Of a DNA stretch of 64,000 bases, positions 1-9,230 are shown piece after piece. The notes beneath the pieces were generated by a model, which searched no databases, was not told where the DNA came from, and was given only the letters and a program-made list of their open reading frames with translations. Numbering within the stretch: the first letter of the stretch is position 1; every line of letters begins with the position of its first letter. The DNA is taken from assembly GCA_023954855.1 (NCBI GenBank), contig JAGSGY010000005.1:1-64000 (forward strand), in the 5' to 3' direction. This stretch comes from Pseudomonadota bacterium (lineage in GTDB: Bacteria; Myxococcota_A; UBA796; GCA-2862545). Both the position numbers and the translations under genes were made by a program.

Positions 1-71
1 CAGGCAACAACGTCGTGCTCTGCAGCAGTGTGGACTTCGACCGGACCAACGCACCATCGGGTGGCTGCTAG
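1..71 (+). CDS. 3' end of an unidentified protein (truncated by the window)
   Basis: An open frame enters from the left edge (frame starting at base 3) and ends at a TAG at 69-71. The visible 22 residues end in SGGC. They include a Cys and look like the end of an exported protein, but nothing in them identifies a family. The stop overlaps the stop of the convergent minus-strand metalloprotease by 3 bp, the tight packing usual in this genome. It could also be a chance open frame. Confidence 0.4.
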   Translation, partial: GNNVVLCSSVDFDRTNAPSGGC

Positions 72-1387
72 CGGCGCCCTCGCTCTCGGCGAATCAGCAA
101 CAGCGTGAGCCATGGGGCCCATACGAGGGCTCCGGTTGAGCTGTCACAGCCGCAGGCTTCGGGCTCGGGTTCGGGCTCTGGAAACTCGGTGGCTTCCACA
201 CGAGTGAGGGTGCACTCCACGACGGCGGGCACCTCGCCAACGCTGACGACGACTGCCCGCACTTCGCCTTGGGGATCGAGCGGCCTCGCGAGTTGAGCGG
301 CCAGTGTCGCCCCAAACGCCGTGGTCGACTCGCCTCCCAACCCATCGGCGTCGACGGCAACGAGCCCAATGCCGGCTTCGCCTTCGGTCACCTCGCAGTC
401 TGCACGAACCGCGAGACTCGAGTCGGCCGCGGCCATGCGGTGAAACGTGGTCGTGTACGGCGTCTCTGAATGAACCGAGTCGAAGCCACCCGTGACAGTC
501 TCGAAGTCCACGGTCGCATCGGTCGTGCACGCGAGGGAGTCGGCCACGTAGTGGTTTCCGTCATCGGCGCCACAGGCGAACGCGTTGTAGACCTGGTGCT
601 CGAGGAACAGCTCGCCAAACGAGCCGAATCCAGCGTTCTCCGCCGCGTCCTTGGCGTGGGTGCGCCAGCCGTCTTCGGGGGTCGCCGCGACGGCATCCCA
701 GAAAACACGCCGGTCGTCCACGGCGTCGGACCAGTACTTGAAGAAGCTGTGGGCGGCGTATTCGTAGCGTCCGGTGGTATCCGAGACAGCGAGCTCGGGT
801 GAGCCCAGTCGCACGCCCCAGAGCACGTTGACGGCGAGCTGCAGCCCCAGGTCACTGACCTGGCTGTACTGCTCGGCGGTGGCCGAGCCTTCGTGAATCC
901 AGCTGGCCGTCAGCCCGTAGCGGTACTGCACGCAGTGGTGAAGCTCGTGCACGGCGACCGACTCGAGAATCAGGCCGGCCGTGGTCAACGACGGGTCGAT
1001 CTCCATGAAGCAGGCGTAGCCGCCTTCCGCCGCCTCTCCGTCGAGGGCGTAGGCGTAGCCATTGATGTCGACACCGCGCAGGTACACGTCGAGCGCCGTG
1101 GAGCCGCCCTCGCCGAGGTCGCGAACTGGCGGTCGCCACCCGTCTGCCTCATAGATGGCCCGCGCCGACTCGAGGGCTGCGAGGACCCGCTCTGGGTAGT
1201 CGGCGGTTCCGGAGCCATCCTTGTCGGGGGCGGGGACGGCGTCGATGCCTTCGTGGGTGTAGTGCAGCCGAAAGAAGCCATCCGACGCATCGAGCAGCTG
1301 CTCGGGTCCCGAGAGAGCGGGGCGTGAAAAGGTGGCTCCGCGGGGCGGAACACCGGCTTGCACTGCGAGGGCGAGGAAGATCAGCAT
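68..1387 (-). CDS. Putative secreted zinc metalloprotease (MXAN_6640-like) with a MYXO-CTERM-like tail
   Basis: A 439-residue exported protein. The chosen ATG gives a hydrophobic signal peptide (MLIFLALAVQAG). An in-frame ATG at 1441 is possible, but it collides with the divergent hydrolase and puts extra residues before the signal. The likely catalytic motif is HELHH (about residues 147-151), followed 15-20 residues later by WIHEG, whose Glu could be the third zinc ligand. The layout resembles the MXAN_6640 group of putative metalloproteases known from Myxococcus; this is recognised by eye. A proline/glutamate linker then leads to a C-terminal Cys-Gly-Cys, a hydrophobic stretch and RRERGRR. 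That pattern matches MYXO-CTERM sorting signals, which in that phylum are processed and anchor proteins at the cell surface. The substrate is unknown. Confidence 0.75.
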   Translation of the reverse strand: MLIFLALAVQAGVPPRGATFSRPALSGPEQLLDASDGFFRLHYTHEGIDAVPAPDKDGSGTADYPERVLAALESARAIYEADGWRPPVRDLGEGGSTALDVYLRGVDINGYAYALDGEAAEGGYACFMEIDPSLTTAGLILESVAVHELHHCVQYRYGLTASWIHEGSATAEQYSQVSDLGLQLAVNVLWGVRLGSPELAVSDTTGRYEYAAHSFFKYWSDAVDDRRVFWDAVAATPEDGWRTHAKDAAENAGFGSFGELFLEHQVYNAFACGADDGNHYVADSLACTTDATVDFETVTGGFDSVHSETPYTTTFHRMAAADSSLAVRADCEVTEGEAGIGLVAVDADGLGGESTTAFGATLAAQLARPLDPQGEVRAVVVSVGEVPAVVECTLTRVEATEFPEPEPEPEACGCDSSTGALVWAPWLTLLLIRRERGRR

Positions 1388-1439
1388 GCCGCAGCCTACC
1401 CCGTTCGAGACGAGTAGGATTCCTGCGTTATGCAGCGAC

Positions 1440-2372
1440 ATGCGTGAACTGAAGCCCTTCGAGCAGCTCCCTTTCGAGGACCTTCCGCTGCGCCCCCGCG
1501 TACCCCATGGCTGGGCAGGGGTGAAGCATGAGACCGTCACGCTTCGCACCGACGCCTTTGGCGAGCATCAGGTGCACTACGTGGAAGCGGGTGAGGGGGA
1601 GCCGCTTCTGCTGGTTCATGGCTTGATGTGGCGTGCGTTCTCTTGGCGCTACGTCGTCGAGCCCCTCTCTAAGCGCTACCGCGTCATCATTCCCGACCTG
1701 GTCGGAGCGGGTCTGAGCGACGCCCCCGATGTGGCCTACACGCCCGAGGCCATGGCCGCCTGGCTCGCGGCCTTTGTCGATGCGCTGGATCTGCGCGGAT
1801 GCCGCTGCGTGGGCAACTCGCTCGGCGGGTACTTGTGCATGCAGGCCGCGCTCTCCGATCCGTCCTTGTTTCGCTGCCTGGTGAACCTGCATTCTCCGGG
1901 TATCCCCGAGCCTCGTCTCTACGCCCTGTGGTTCGCGATCCGCATTCCAGGCCTTCGCGCGCTGTTCGAGGCCTTTGTCGCGCGCGACCCCATGCGCTGG
2001 TCCCACAAGAACGTGCACTACTACGACGAGAGCCTGAAGAGCGTCGAGGAGGTTCGGCAGGTCGCCGAGCCCCTTCGCACGGCTGCTGGCAGACGGGCCT
2101 TCTCGCACTACCTGGCCGACACCGTGTCCCCGTTCGCCATGCGCCAGTTCGTTCGCACGCTTCAACAGCGGCGGGAACGCAATCTCGGCTTCCCGATCCC
2201 GCTCCAGTTGGTCTATGCCTCCTCGGATCCGATGGTGCCGCCGCACGTCGGCAGAGCTCTTGCTGAGCTCCTTCCCGACGCCGAGGTGGCCTGGTTGGAC
2301 GAGGCCTCCCACTTCGCCCACGTCGACGCCGTCGAGCCTTTCCTCGACGCCGTCGCGGAGTTCCTCTCATGA
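1440..2372 (+). CDS. Alpha/beta hydrolase
   Basis: A 310-residue cytoplasmic alpha/beta-hydrolase-fold enzyme. The oxyanion segment LVHGLMW is near residues 58-64. The nucleophile elbow GNSLGG puts the catalytic Ser near residue 127, and the C-terminal SHFAHVD supplies the His. The ATG at 1440 is chosen because the upstream extension of the open frame runs back over the divergent gene and is rich in Arg/Thr/Pro. The stop overlaps the next gene (ATGA), so it is probably co-transcribed with the Nudix and HIT genes. Substrate specificity cannot be read from the sequence; esters, epoxides and C-C hydrolase substrates are all possible. Confidence 0.85.
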   Translation: MRELKPFEQLPFEDLPLRPRVPHGWAGVKHETVTLRTDAFGEHQVHYVEAGEGEPLLLVHGLMWRAFSWRYVVEPLSKRYRVIIPDLVGAGLSDAPDVAYTPEAMAAWLAAFVDALDLRGCRCVGNSLGGYLCMQAALSDPSLFRCLVNLHSPGIPEPRLYALWFAIRIPGLRALFEAFVARDPMRWSHKNVHYYDESLKSVEEVRQVAEPLRTAAGRRAFSHYLADTVSPFAMRQFVRTLQQRRERNLGFPIPLQLVYASSDPMVPPHVGRALAELLPDAEVAWLDEASHFAHVDAVEPFLDAVAEFLS

Positions 2373-2920
2373 ATCGACGTGCCCACCTCTCCAAGCTGCT
2401 CGAGCGTCACGCGCCGTTCACCGAGCTCGAAGCGGCCCATCTCGCTGGCATGCGAGACCTCTGCGCGGTACCCGGCGACCCCTTCGACCGCGCCCACTGG
2501 GAGCCTGGCCACTTCACGGCGTCGGCCTTCGTGCTCTCGCCGGACGAGCAATCGGTGCTGCTGATCTTGCACGGCAAGCTCAAGCGCTGGCTTCAGCCGG
2601 GCGGGCACGTCGACCCAGAAGATGCGGACATCGTTGCTGCGGCCATGCGCGAGGTGGCCGAGGAGACCGGCGTGACCGAGGTGGACGTCGTCGGCGATGG
2701 ACTCTTCGACGTCGATGTACACGTGCTTCCGGCGCGAAAGGGCGACCCTGAGCACCGCCACTTTGACGCTCGCATTCTTCTGCGTGCGCGGACGCTCGAC
2801 TTCGCGGCTGGCTCCGACGCGGAAGCCGGAAAGTGGGTGCCGCTCGACGACGTCTCTGCGGTGGAGTCGGATGACAGTGTGATGCGCGCGGTCGACAAGA
2901 TCAGGAGCCTCCGTGGCTGA
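2369..2920 (+). CDS. NUDIX hydrolase
   Basis: A 183-residue Nudix enzyme predicted to cleave a nucleoside diphosphate linked to another moiety. The Nudix segment runs from GGHVDPEDAD to REVAEETGV (about residues 78-102). The EE pair and preceding Arg of the metal-binding helix are intact. The spacing is the slightly variant type seen in Nudix proteins beginning with WLQPGGH. It overlaps the hydrolase by 4 bp upstream and the HIT gene by 8 bp downstream. Pairing with a HIT nucleotide hydrolase suggests clean-up of nucleotide by-products, but the substrate is unknown. Confidence 0.85.
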   Translation: MNRRAHLSKLLERHAPFTELEAAHLAGMRDLCAVPGDPFDRAHWEPGHFTASAFVLSPDEQSVLLILHGKLKRWLQPGGHVDPEDADIVAAAMREVAEETGVTEVDVVGDGLFDVDVHVLPARKGDPEHRHFDARILLRARTLDFAAGSDAEAGKWVPLDDVSAVESDDSVMRAVDKIRSLRG

Positions 2921-3350
2921 CTGCATCTTCTGTGCGATCTGCGCCGGCAAGGCCGAGGCCAGCGTGGTCATCGACGACGACTACCTCGCGTTCATGGACA
3001 TTGCGCCCTTCGCGACGGGACACACGCTCATCATCCCGCGTCGCCACGTGCAGCGCGTGGCCGAGCTGACCTCCGACGAGCGCGCCGGGCTCTTTGAAGT
3101 GGGAAACCGCATCGGTACGGCACTCCGGGAGGCCGGACTGGCGGAGGACGTACACTTCGTCCTCAACGACGGGGACAAGGCCTCGCAGACCGTCTACCAC
3201 GTGCACCTCCACGTGGTTCCACGGCGGTCCAAGGACCTCCGACGCCTGCTTCCTCGTGTGCTCACGGCCTTCGCGCCGCCGCTCTGGCGTCGCCGACGGA
3301 CCCAGCTCGATGCTGTCGCCGAACGGATTCGAGCGAAGCTAGACGGGTAG
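2913..3350 (+). CDS. HIT family nucleotide hydrolase/transferase
   Basis: A 145-residue histidine-triad protein of the bacterial HinT type. The triad HVHLHVV carries His at about 96, 98 and 100. The N-terminal CIFCAI motif supplies the zinc-binding cysteines common in this family. Such proteins hydrolyse adenosine phosphoramidates or related nucleotides. It starts at GTG with an AGGAG ribosome site at 2903-2907. The C-terminal basic tail is longer than in minimal HinT proteins. Third gene of the hydrolase-Nudix-HIT operon; its end overlaps the convergent cyclase by 12 bp. Confidence 0.9.
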   Translation: MADCIFCAICAGKAEASVVIDDDYLAFMDIAPFATGHTLIIPRRHVQRVAELTSDERAGLFEVGNRIGTALREAGLAEDVHFVLNDGDKASQTVYHVHLHVVPRRSKDLRRLLPRVLTAFAPPLWRRRRTQLDAVAERIRAKLDG

Positions 3351-4754
3351 GGTTCGGTCCGCGGGCACGTGACCGTCGGCCATAGCGTCGAGGTAGATCT
3401 GCGAGGGACCGTCACTGCCTCGGCTGGCGATGACGGCTTCGAAGGCCGTAGTGGCCGCCGCAGCGTCGCCTTGCATCCATGCGTCGCGCCCGGTCTCCCA
3501 GGCATCGAGCCACGAGGCTCGTCCCCGCAAGGGCTCGTGAACCGGCTCGGGATCCGCTTTTCCCCGCACACGAAGCAAGCCGACGCAGCGCCAGGTGACC
3601 TCGTTCGCGACCATGGCGCGGGTTCGGTTGCAGAAGAGCACGTTGACACCGAGCTTGTTGCAGCTGCTCTCGAGGCGGGCCGCCAGGTTCACACGGTCGC
3701 CGAGGATGGTGTACGAAAGGCGCTGCGACGTCCCGAAGGTGCCGATCAGGCCCCGCTCCATCGTGGCGCCGCCGACCTTGACCTCGCAAAAGTAGGGCAG
3801 GTGCTTGACCGAATCCACGGTATCGAGCGCGGCCTGAACGCAGCGTCTGGCGTGCTCGACGGGGTCTCCGCTCACCAGGGGTCCTCCGCGAAAACTCATC
3901 ACTGCATCGCCGATGAACTTGTCGACGATGAGGTCGTGCTTCATGTGCGCGCCGACGATGGCGTCGATGGCGTTCTCGAGGTGCGACTTGAGGGTCTCGA
4001 GGTCGCCGTGGAGCTCCTCGACGGTTGCCGTGAAGCCGCGCACATCGCAGAAGATGACGCTCGCCGGCATGGCGTGGGTCTCGTCGTAGCGCTCGGGATG
4101 CTTCAGGAAGTGGTTCGCGACCTGGCGTGGGAGCGCCACGTTGAGGAGCTGTCGGACCTGAGTCTCGGCGACCTCGGGCACATGCACGCGCATCAAGCCG
4201 AGCACCAGCAACATGCCGAGCGTGGAGCCGAGAACCAGGAAGAACTCGGCGCGAGCTGGCTCCGCGGAGGTCGCGTGGACCCACTGCACCAGCCCAAGAA
4301 ACAGCGCGGTGTAGGTGATGACACCGAGCGAGAGCGCGAGGTCAAAGCGGGTGCCTCGGCGCTCTTCATCGGTCTCGGCGAGGCGTACACCGCGAAGCAC
4401 GCGAAGGGCCCGAAGCACGCGTAGGGTCCGCAGAATGCGAAACACGCGGAAGGCCCGAACGAAGCGAAGCGAGCGGGCCACGGAAGGAATGCTCTGCAGA
4501 AGCGCCAGCGCGGGGAGTGCCGAGATGAAGTCGATGAGGAACCACGGCGAGCGAAGGTAGGGGCCGCGCAGGAGCGCGCTCTTCACGACGAGGTCGAGCA
4601 CGAACACCACGTCGAGCACGCGGGCAAGCAGGGTCGCCATCTCGGAGTCGAGGCCGAGCAGCTCGGCGAGGTACAGCCCGACGGCGACCGCCGCCAGCAG
4701 GAGCAGCGGGATCTCAGTGCGGTCAAGCCAAGTCTCGGAGCGCTCCGCTCGCAC
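3339..4754 (-). CDS. Class III adenylate cyclase fused to a voltage-sensor-like membrane domain
   Basis: A 471-residue membrane protein. The N-terminal half looks like an ion-channel voltage sensor: hydrophobic S1 (about 16-32), S2 (46-61) and S3 (71-86, with an internal Asp), then an S4-like helix with Arg at every third position from 94 to 124 (eleven Arg). Two more hydrophobic segments follow (about 139-158 and 170-190), but no TVGYG-type filter is visible. The C-terminal half is a class III cyclase: metal ligands D237 (FCDVRGF) and D283 (IGDAVM), a purine-site Lys at 279 and Asp at 353 favouring ATP, and the transition-state pair N356 and R360 (VNLAARLE). It should make cAMP at the membrane, possibly gated by potential. 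GTG start with GGGGGATG upstream. Confidence 0.88.
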   Translation of the reverse strand: MRAERSETWLDRTEIPLLLLAAVAVGLYLAELLGLDSEMATLLARVLDVVFVLDLVVKSALLRGPYLRSPWFLIDFISALPALALLQSIPSVARSLRFVRAFRVFRILRTLRVLRALRVLRGVRLAETDEERRGTRFDLALSLGVITYTALFLGLVQWVHATSAEPARAEFFLVLGSTLGMLLVLGLMRVHVPEVAETQVRQLLNVALPRQVANHFLKHPERYDETHAMPASVIFCDVRGFTATVEELHGDLETLKSHLENAIDAIVGAHMKHDLIVDKFIGDAVMSFRGGPLVSGDPVEHARRCVQAALDTVDSVKHLPYFCEVKVGGATMERGLIGTFGTSQRLSYTILGDRVNLAARLESSCNKLGVNVLFCNRTRAMVANEVTWRCVGLLRVRGKADPEPVHEPLRGRASWLDAWETGRDAWMQGDAAAATTAFEAVIASRGSDGPSQIYLDAMADGHVPADRTLPV

Positions 4755-4840
4755 CCATCATCCCCCTGCGGGGAGTGTACGCTGCGAGACTCAGAAGTCG
4801 TTGGGATGCGCCAAATCGCCTGCGAAGCAGCAGTGAGACG

Positions 4841-5830
4841 CTATCGAGCGTAGGACGCCATGCGAATGAGGCCACCGCTCGGAGCGCGCGTCGCCACGCT
4901 GACCGTGTGCTCGCCTTCGAAGCGCTCGGTGGGCTCCATCGCGTGTACGGCATCTCGAAGGAACGCGGCCGCAATCTGCGGTGGAGGGGACTCGCCGCGC
5001 AGAGGACGGGAAGTGGCTTCGAGTGCGACGGCGGCGACGGCACCGTTGCGATGCCGCGCAAACTGCGCCGGGTGGCTGTAGATTTCGGAGGCGACTACGC
5101 GTCCGCCGTAGGCCACAACCACACCGACCACGCGCTCGCGCTTCGCCAACTCGAGCATCAGCGCCCGCGCGGTGGCGTGGGCTTCGGGAAGGGCCGTCAG
5201 CGAGGCGCGGTAGGTCTCGGTCGATGGGGAGAGCTTGCTCGCGTCACCGCCGCGGCTCGAGACATAGGCGGCCTTTCCGGCGTTCAGCTTCGAGACGGTG
5301 GCCCAGGTCACATCTTGCGACGCGGCAGTCTGCACGGCCTTGGACAGGGTCAGCTCGGCGCGGCCGCCATAGGCGAAGTCACCGCCAGCCTCCCAGCGCC
5401 CTCGCTCCACGCAGTGCACGGCCAGCGGCACACTCTGCGAGTGCGGTGGAATGATCACATCGTGGGCGATCATCCGGTCTTGGTTGCCGCCGAAGAACAC
5501 GTCGCCGGCGAGCGCGAGGATCGGCTCATCGCCGTAGTTGTCGACCACCAGCTGGTTGACCGTGCCGCCATCCTGTTCGTCGACCTTGAGTGCGCCGCGC
5601 TCCATGGCCTCGCCGACCGTTGCGAAAGCCGCGTCGATCTCGGACGCGCGCTGGTCCACCACCGGGTAGAGCGCCAGGCCGCCGACCTGAATCGGCGCAT
5701 CGACTGCGAGGCGTCCGTCGACGTCTGCCATGCCCTGAGTGGCCTTGCCCCACGGATCCGGCTTGGCCGAAGCCGCGGTAACGAGCGTCAGCATGCCGAT
5801 GGCGAGTGTCGAGCGAAGGGCGATGTGCAT
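4841..5830 (-). CDS. Secreted ARPP-1-like domain protein
   Basis: A 329-residue exported protein. The ATG at 5830 opens a clear signal peptide (HIALRSTLAIGMLTLV, ending TAASA). The open frame continues further upstream, but that part contains a hairpin and lacks coding character. The central segment (NYGDEPILALAGDVFFGGNQ, then HDVIIPPHSQ and HCVERGRW) matches the conserved core of the ARPP-1 domain family as I remember it. That family's biochemical role is undefined. It lies 10 bp from the end of the preceding intergenic region and is transcribed toward the cyclase gene, so the two may share a transcript. A periplasmic location is inferred from the signal peptide. Confidence 0.75.
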   Translation of the reverse strand: MHIALRSTLAIGMLTLVTAASAKPDPWGKATQGMADVDGRLAVDAPIQVGGLALYPVVDQRASEIDAAFATVGEAMERGALKVDEQDGGTVNQLVVDNYGDEPILALAGDVFFGGNQDRMIAHDVIIPPHSQSVPLAVHCVERGRWEAGGDFAYGGRAELTLSKAVQTAASQDVTWATVSKLNAGKAAYVSSRGGDASKLSPSTETYRASLTALPEAHATARALMLELAKRERVVGVVVAYGGRVVASEIYSHPAQFARHRNGAVAAVALEATSRPLRGESPPPQIAAAFLRDAVHAMEPTERFEGEHTVSVATRAPSGGLIRMASYAR

Positions 5831-5869
5831 AGGGCCTCCCAGGCGATGAGACAGCGGAAGAACCTGTCG

Positions 5870-5892
5870 GTTCCCGCATTCAGTGCGGGAAC
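5870..5892 (-). terminator. Perfect 9-bp inverted repeat between rtcR and the ARPP-1 gene
   Basis: Arms 5870-5878 and 5884-5892 (GTTCCCGCA and TGCGGGAAC) pair perfectly around a 5-base loop. It lies after the rtcR stop in the direction of rtcR transcription. The following minus-strand sequence has only a weak T tract, so it is a plausible but imperfect intrinsic terminator. An operator for the downstream gene is the alternative. Confidence 0.45.
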
Positions 5893-5962
5893 GCGTGGGC
5901 TTGTTCATCGCTTACAGCTTCGCGGATCTTTCTGCGCATTGCTGTGGAATCTCGCCGGAATC

Positions 5963-7543
<1,581 letters not shown>

Positions 7544-7579
7544 GATAAAATCCTAGCTATGACGATAGTAAAACGTCCT

Positions 7580-7642
7580 CTCGCTCATGGCGAGTTCTAG
7601 CAGTCATTTGTGCGATGATATCGATGACAGCGGGCTCATCGC
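7580..7642. promoter_or_regulatory. Candidate RtcR upstream activating sites
   Basis: Two inverted repeats lie between rtcR and the rtcB promoter: CTCGC-TCATG-GCGAG at 7580-7594, and GCGATGA (7612-7618) with TCATCGC (7636-7642). They sit about 20-90 bases upstream of the -24 element, a usual place for enhancer sites of sigma-54 activators. Assignment to RtcR is inference from position. Either could be chance. Confidence 0.4.
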
Positions 7643-7658
7643 GGCGGCCGCTCGAACT

Positions 7659-7674
7659 TGGCACGGCATCTGCT
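7659..7674 (+). promoter_or_regulatory. Sigma-54 (-24/-12) promoter of rtcB
   Basis: TGGCACG, four bases, then CTGCT. The invariant GG (7660-7661) and GC (7672-7673) are 12 bases apart, as required for sigma-54 promoters, and the -24 half is a perfect consensus. The predicted start is near 7685, giving a leader of about 19 nt with ribosome site GGGAGGA at 7693-7699 before the ATG at 7704. The promoter lies inside the longer open frame, which rules out the upstream start at 7587. Confidence 0.9.
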
Positions 7675-7703
7675 TTGTGTTTGAGCAGTCCAGGGAGGAC
7701 GAC

Positions 7704-8936
7704 ATGGCACATCAGCGAATCGAGACCGGCAGTGGCGGCGTCATCAAGGCGTGGGTCAACGGCGTCTCCATCGAAGACCAGGCGCAGAAGCAGCTCGAGA
7801 ACATCGCCTCGCTCCCCATCGTGCATGGGTGGGTCGCGGCGATGCCCGACGTCCATCTCGGCATGGGTGCAACCATCGGCAGTGTCATCCCGACGCTCTC
7901 GGCGGTCATTCCCGCGGCCGTTGGTGTGGACATCGGCTGTGGAATGATTGCGCGGCGCACCAGCTTGAGCGCGAGCGACCTCCCGGATTCCCTCCGTGAG
8001 CTTCGCTTCGCCATCGAGGCTGCGGTTCCGCACGGTCGCACCAGCGGTTTTCGCGGACGCCATGGCAAGAAGCGCGACAAGGGCTCGTGGGGCACCGTCC
8101 CCGACGCCAACGGTCGTGCTTGGAGCGAGGGCTTGTCCGACCGCTTCGACGTGATCTGCGACAAGCATCCCAAGATCGCGAAGTCCAACCACGTCGTGCA
8201 CCTCGGTACCCTCGGCACGGGCAACCACTTCATCGAGATCTGTCTCGACGAGGCGGACCGGGTCTGGGTCATGCTTCACTCGGGCTCGCGAGGGGTCGGA
8301 AACCGCATTGGTTCCTACTTCATCGAGCTCGCAAAGAAGGACATGGGCGTGCACCTGCAGAACCTCCCGGACCACAACTTGGCCTACCTCGAGGAAGGCA
8401 CCGAGCACTTCGGTGACTACGTCGAGGCGGTCGGCTGGGCCCAGGAGTTCGCACGCACCAACCGCGCGCTCATGATGAGTCAAGTGCTTCGTGCCATGCA
8501 CCAGGTGCTGGGCGACTTCGAGAGCGACGAGGCGGCGGTCAACTGCCACCACAACTACGTCAACCAGGAACACCACTACGGAAAGGACGTCTTCGTCACC
8601 CGAAAGGGTGCGGTGAGCGCGCGGGAAGGGGAGCTCGGCATCATTCCGGGATCGATGGGTGCAAAGTCATTCATCGTTCGCGGAAAGGGCAACGCCGAGT
8701 CCTTCCACTCGTGCTCGCACGGGGCTGGCCGCGTCATGTCGCGAACCGCTGCAAAGCGACGCTTCAGCGTGGCCGACCACGAGCGTCAGACCGAGGGAGT
8801 CGAGTGCCGAAAGGACGCAGGCGTGATCGATGAGATCCCGTCAGCGTACAAGGACATCGATGCCGTCATGGCCGCCCAGGCGGACCTGGTCGACATCGTG
8901 CACACGCTCAAGCAGGTCGTCTGTGTGAAGGGCTAG
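7704..8936 (+). CDS. rtcB: RtcB RNA-splicing ligase
   Basis: A 410-residue GTP- and Mn-dependent RNA ligase that joins 2',3'-cyclic phosphate (or 3'-phosphate) and 5'-hydroxyl RNA ends. Visible family motifs include MPDVHLGMG, AVGVDIGCGM (metal-binding Asp and Cys), GTLGTGNHF, HSGSRGVG, NYVNQEHHYG, and SHGAGR near the C-terminus. The His of SHGAGR, about residue 339, is the guanylated one by analogy with His337 of E. coli RtcB. The ATG at 7704 is chosen from the GGGAGGA ribosome site and the sigma-54 promoter just upstream. First gene of a run that continues with the MJ1316 gene and rtcA. Confidence 0.97.
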   Translation: MAHQRIETGSGGVIKAWVNGVSIEDQAQKQLENIASLPIVHGWVAAMPDVHLGMGATIGSVIPTLSAVIPAAVGVDIGCGMIARRTSLSASDLPDSLRELRFAIEAAVPHGRTSGFRGRHGKKRDKGSWGTVPDANGRAWSEGLSDRFDVICDKHPKIAKSNHVVHLGTLGTGNHFIEICLDEADRVWVMLHSGSRGVGNRIGSYFIELAKKDMGVHLQNLPDHNLAYLEEGTEHFGDYVEAVGWAQEFARTNRALMMSQVLRAMHQVLGDFESDEAAVNCHHNYVNQEHHYGKDVFVTRKGAVSAREGELGIIPGSMGAKSFIVRGKGNAESFHSCSHGAGRVMSRTAAKRRFSVADHERQTEGVECRKDAGVIDEIPSAYKDIDAVMAAQADLVDIVHTLKQVVCVKG

Positions 8937-8963
8937 CGCCCACCATTCTTGAAGGAGGCCGTC

Positions 8964-9230
8964 ATGTTGCGTGACGTGCTCAATCGACATCGCTGGCGGG
9001 ACGGGGATCTCTCCGAGCTCGAGCTCTCGGTGCGCCATCGCGGCGCTCCGGGAGACGTTCGGGTGATTCCGGGCCTCGCCATCGCAGACATCGTGTCCAC
9101 CGGGGTGCATCTCATTCGTGAGGATGATCAGCCCGAGGGCGCATTCATTCCTTTCCATCGCGTTCTTCGCGTAGACGGTCCAGATGGGATCGTCTGGGTC
9201 CGGGAGGGCCCGCGCAATGTTGACCCTTGA
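8964..9230 (+). CDS. MJ1316/DUF504 RNA-end recognition domain protein
   Basis: An 88-residue stand-alone protein with the pattern of the MJ1316 (DUF504) domain: LRDVLNRHRW at the N-terminus, then RHRGAPGD, IPGLAIADI and AFIPFHRVLRV. The family has been proposed, mainly from genome context, to recognise cyclic phosphate RNA ends. Its position between rtcB and rtcA supports a part in RNA end repair. The ATG at 8964 has a near-perfect AAGGAGG site at 8952-8958; a TTG at 8949 is less likely. The gene overlaps rtcA by 14 bp, so translation is probably coupled. Biochemical activity is not demonstrated as far as I know. Confidence 0.85.
   Translation: MLRDVLNRHRWRDGDLSELELSVRHRGAPGDVRVIPGLAIADIVSTGVHLIREDDQPEGAFIPFHRVLRVDGPDGIVWVREGPRNVDP

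Noticed and set aside
1332-1439. Long upstream extension of the alpha/beta hydrolase
   Set aside because: It overlaps the divergent metalloprotease and is Arg/Thr-rich; the family start fits at 1440.
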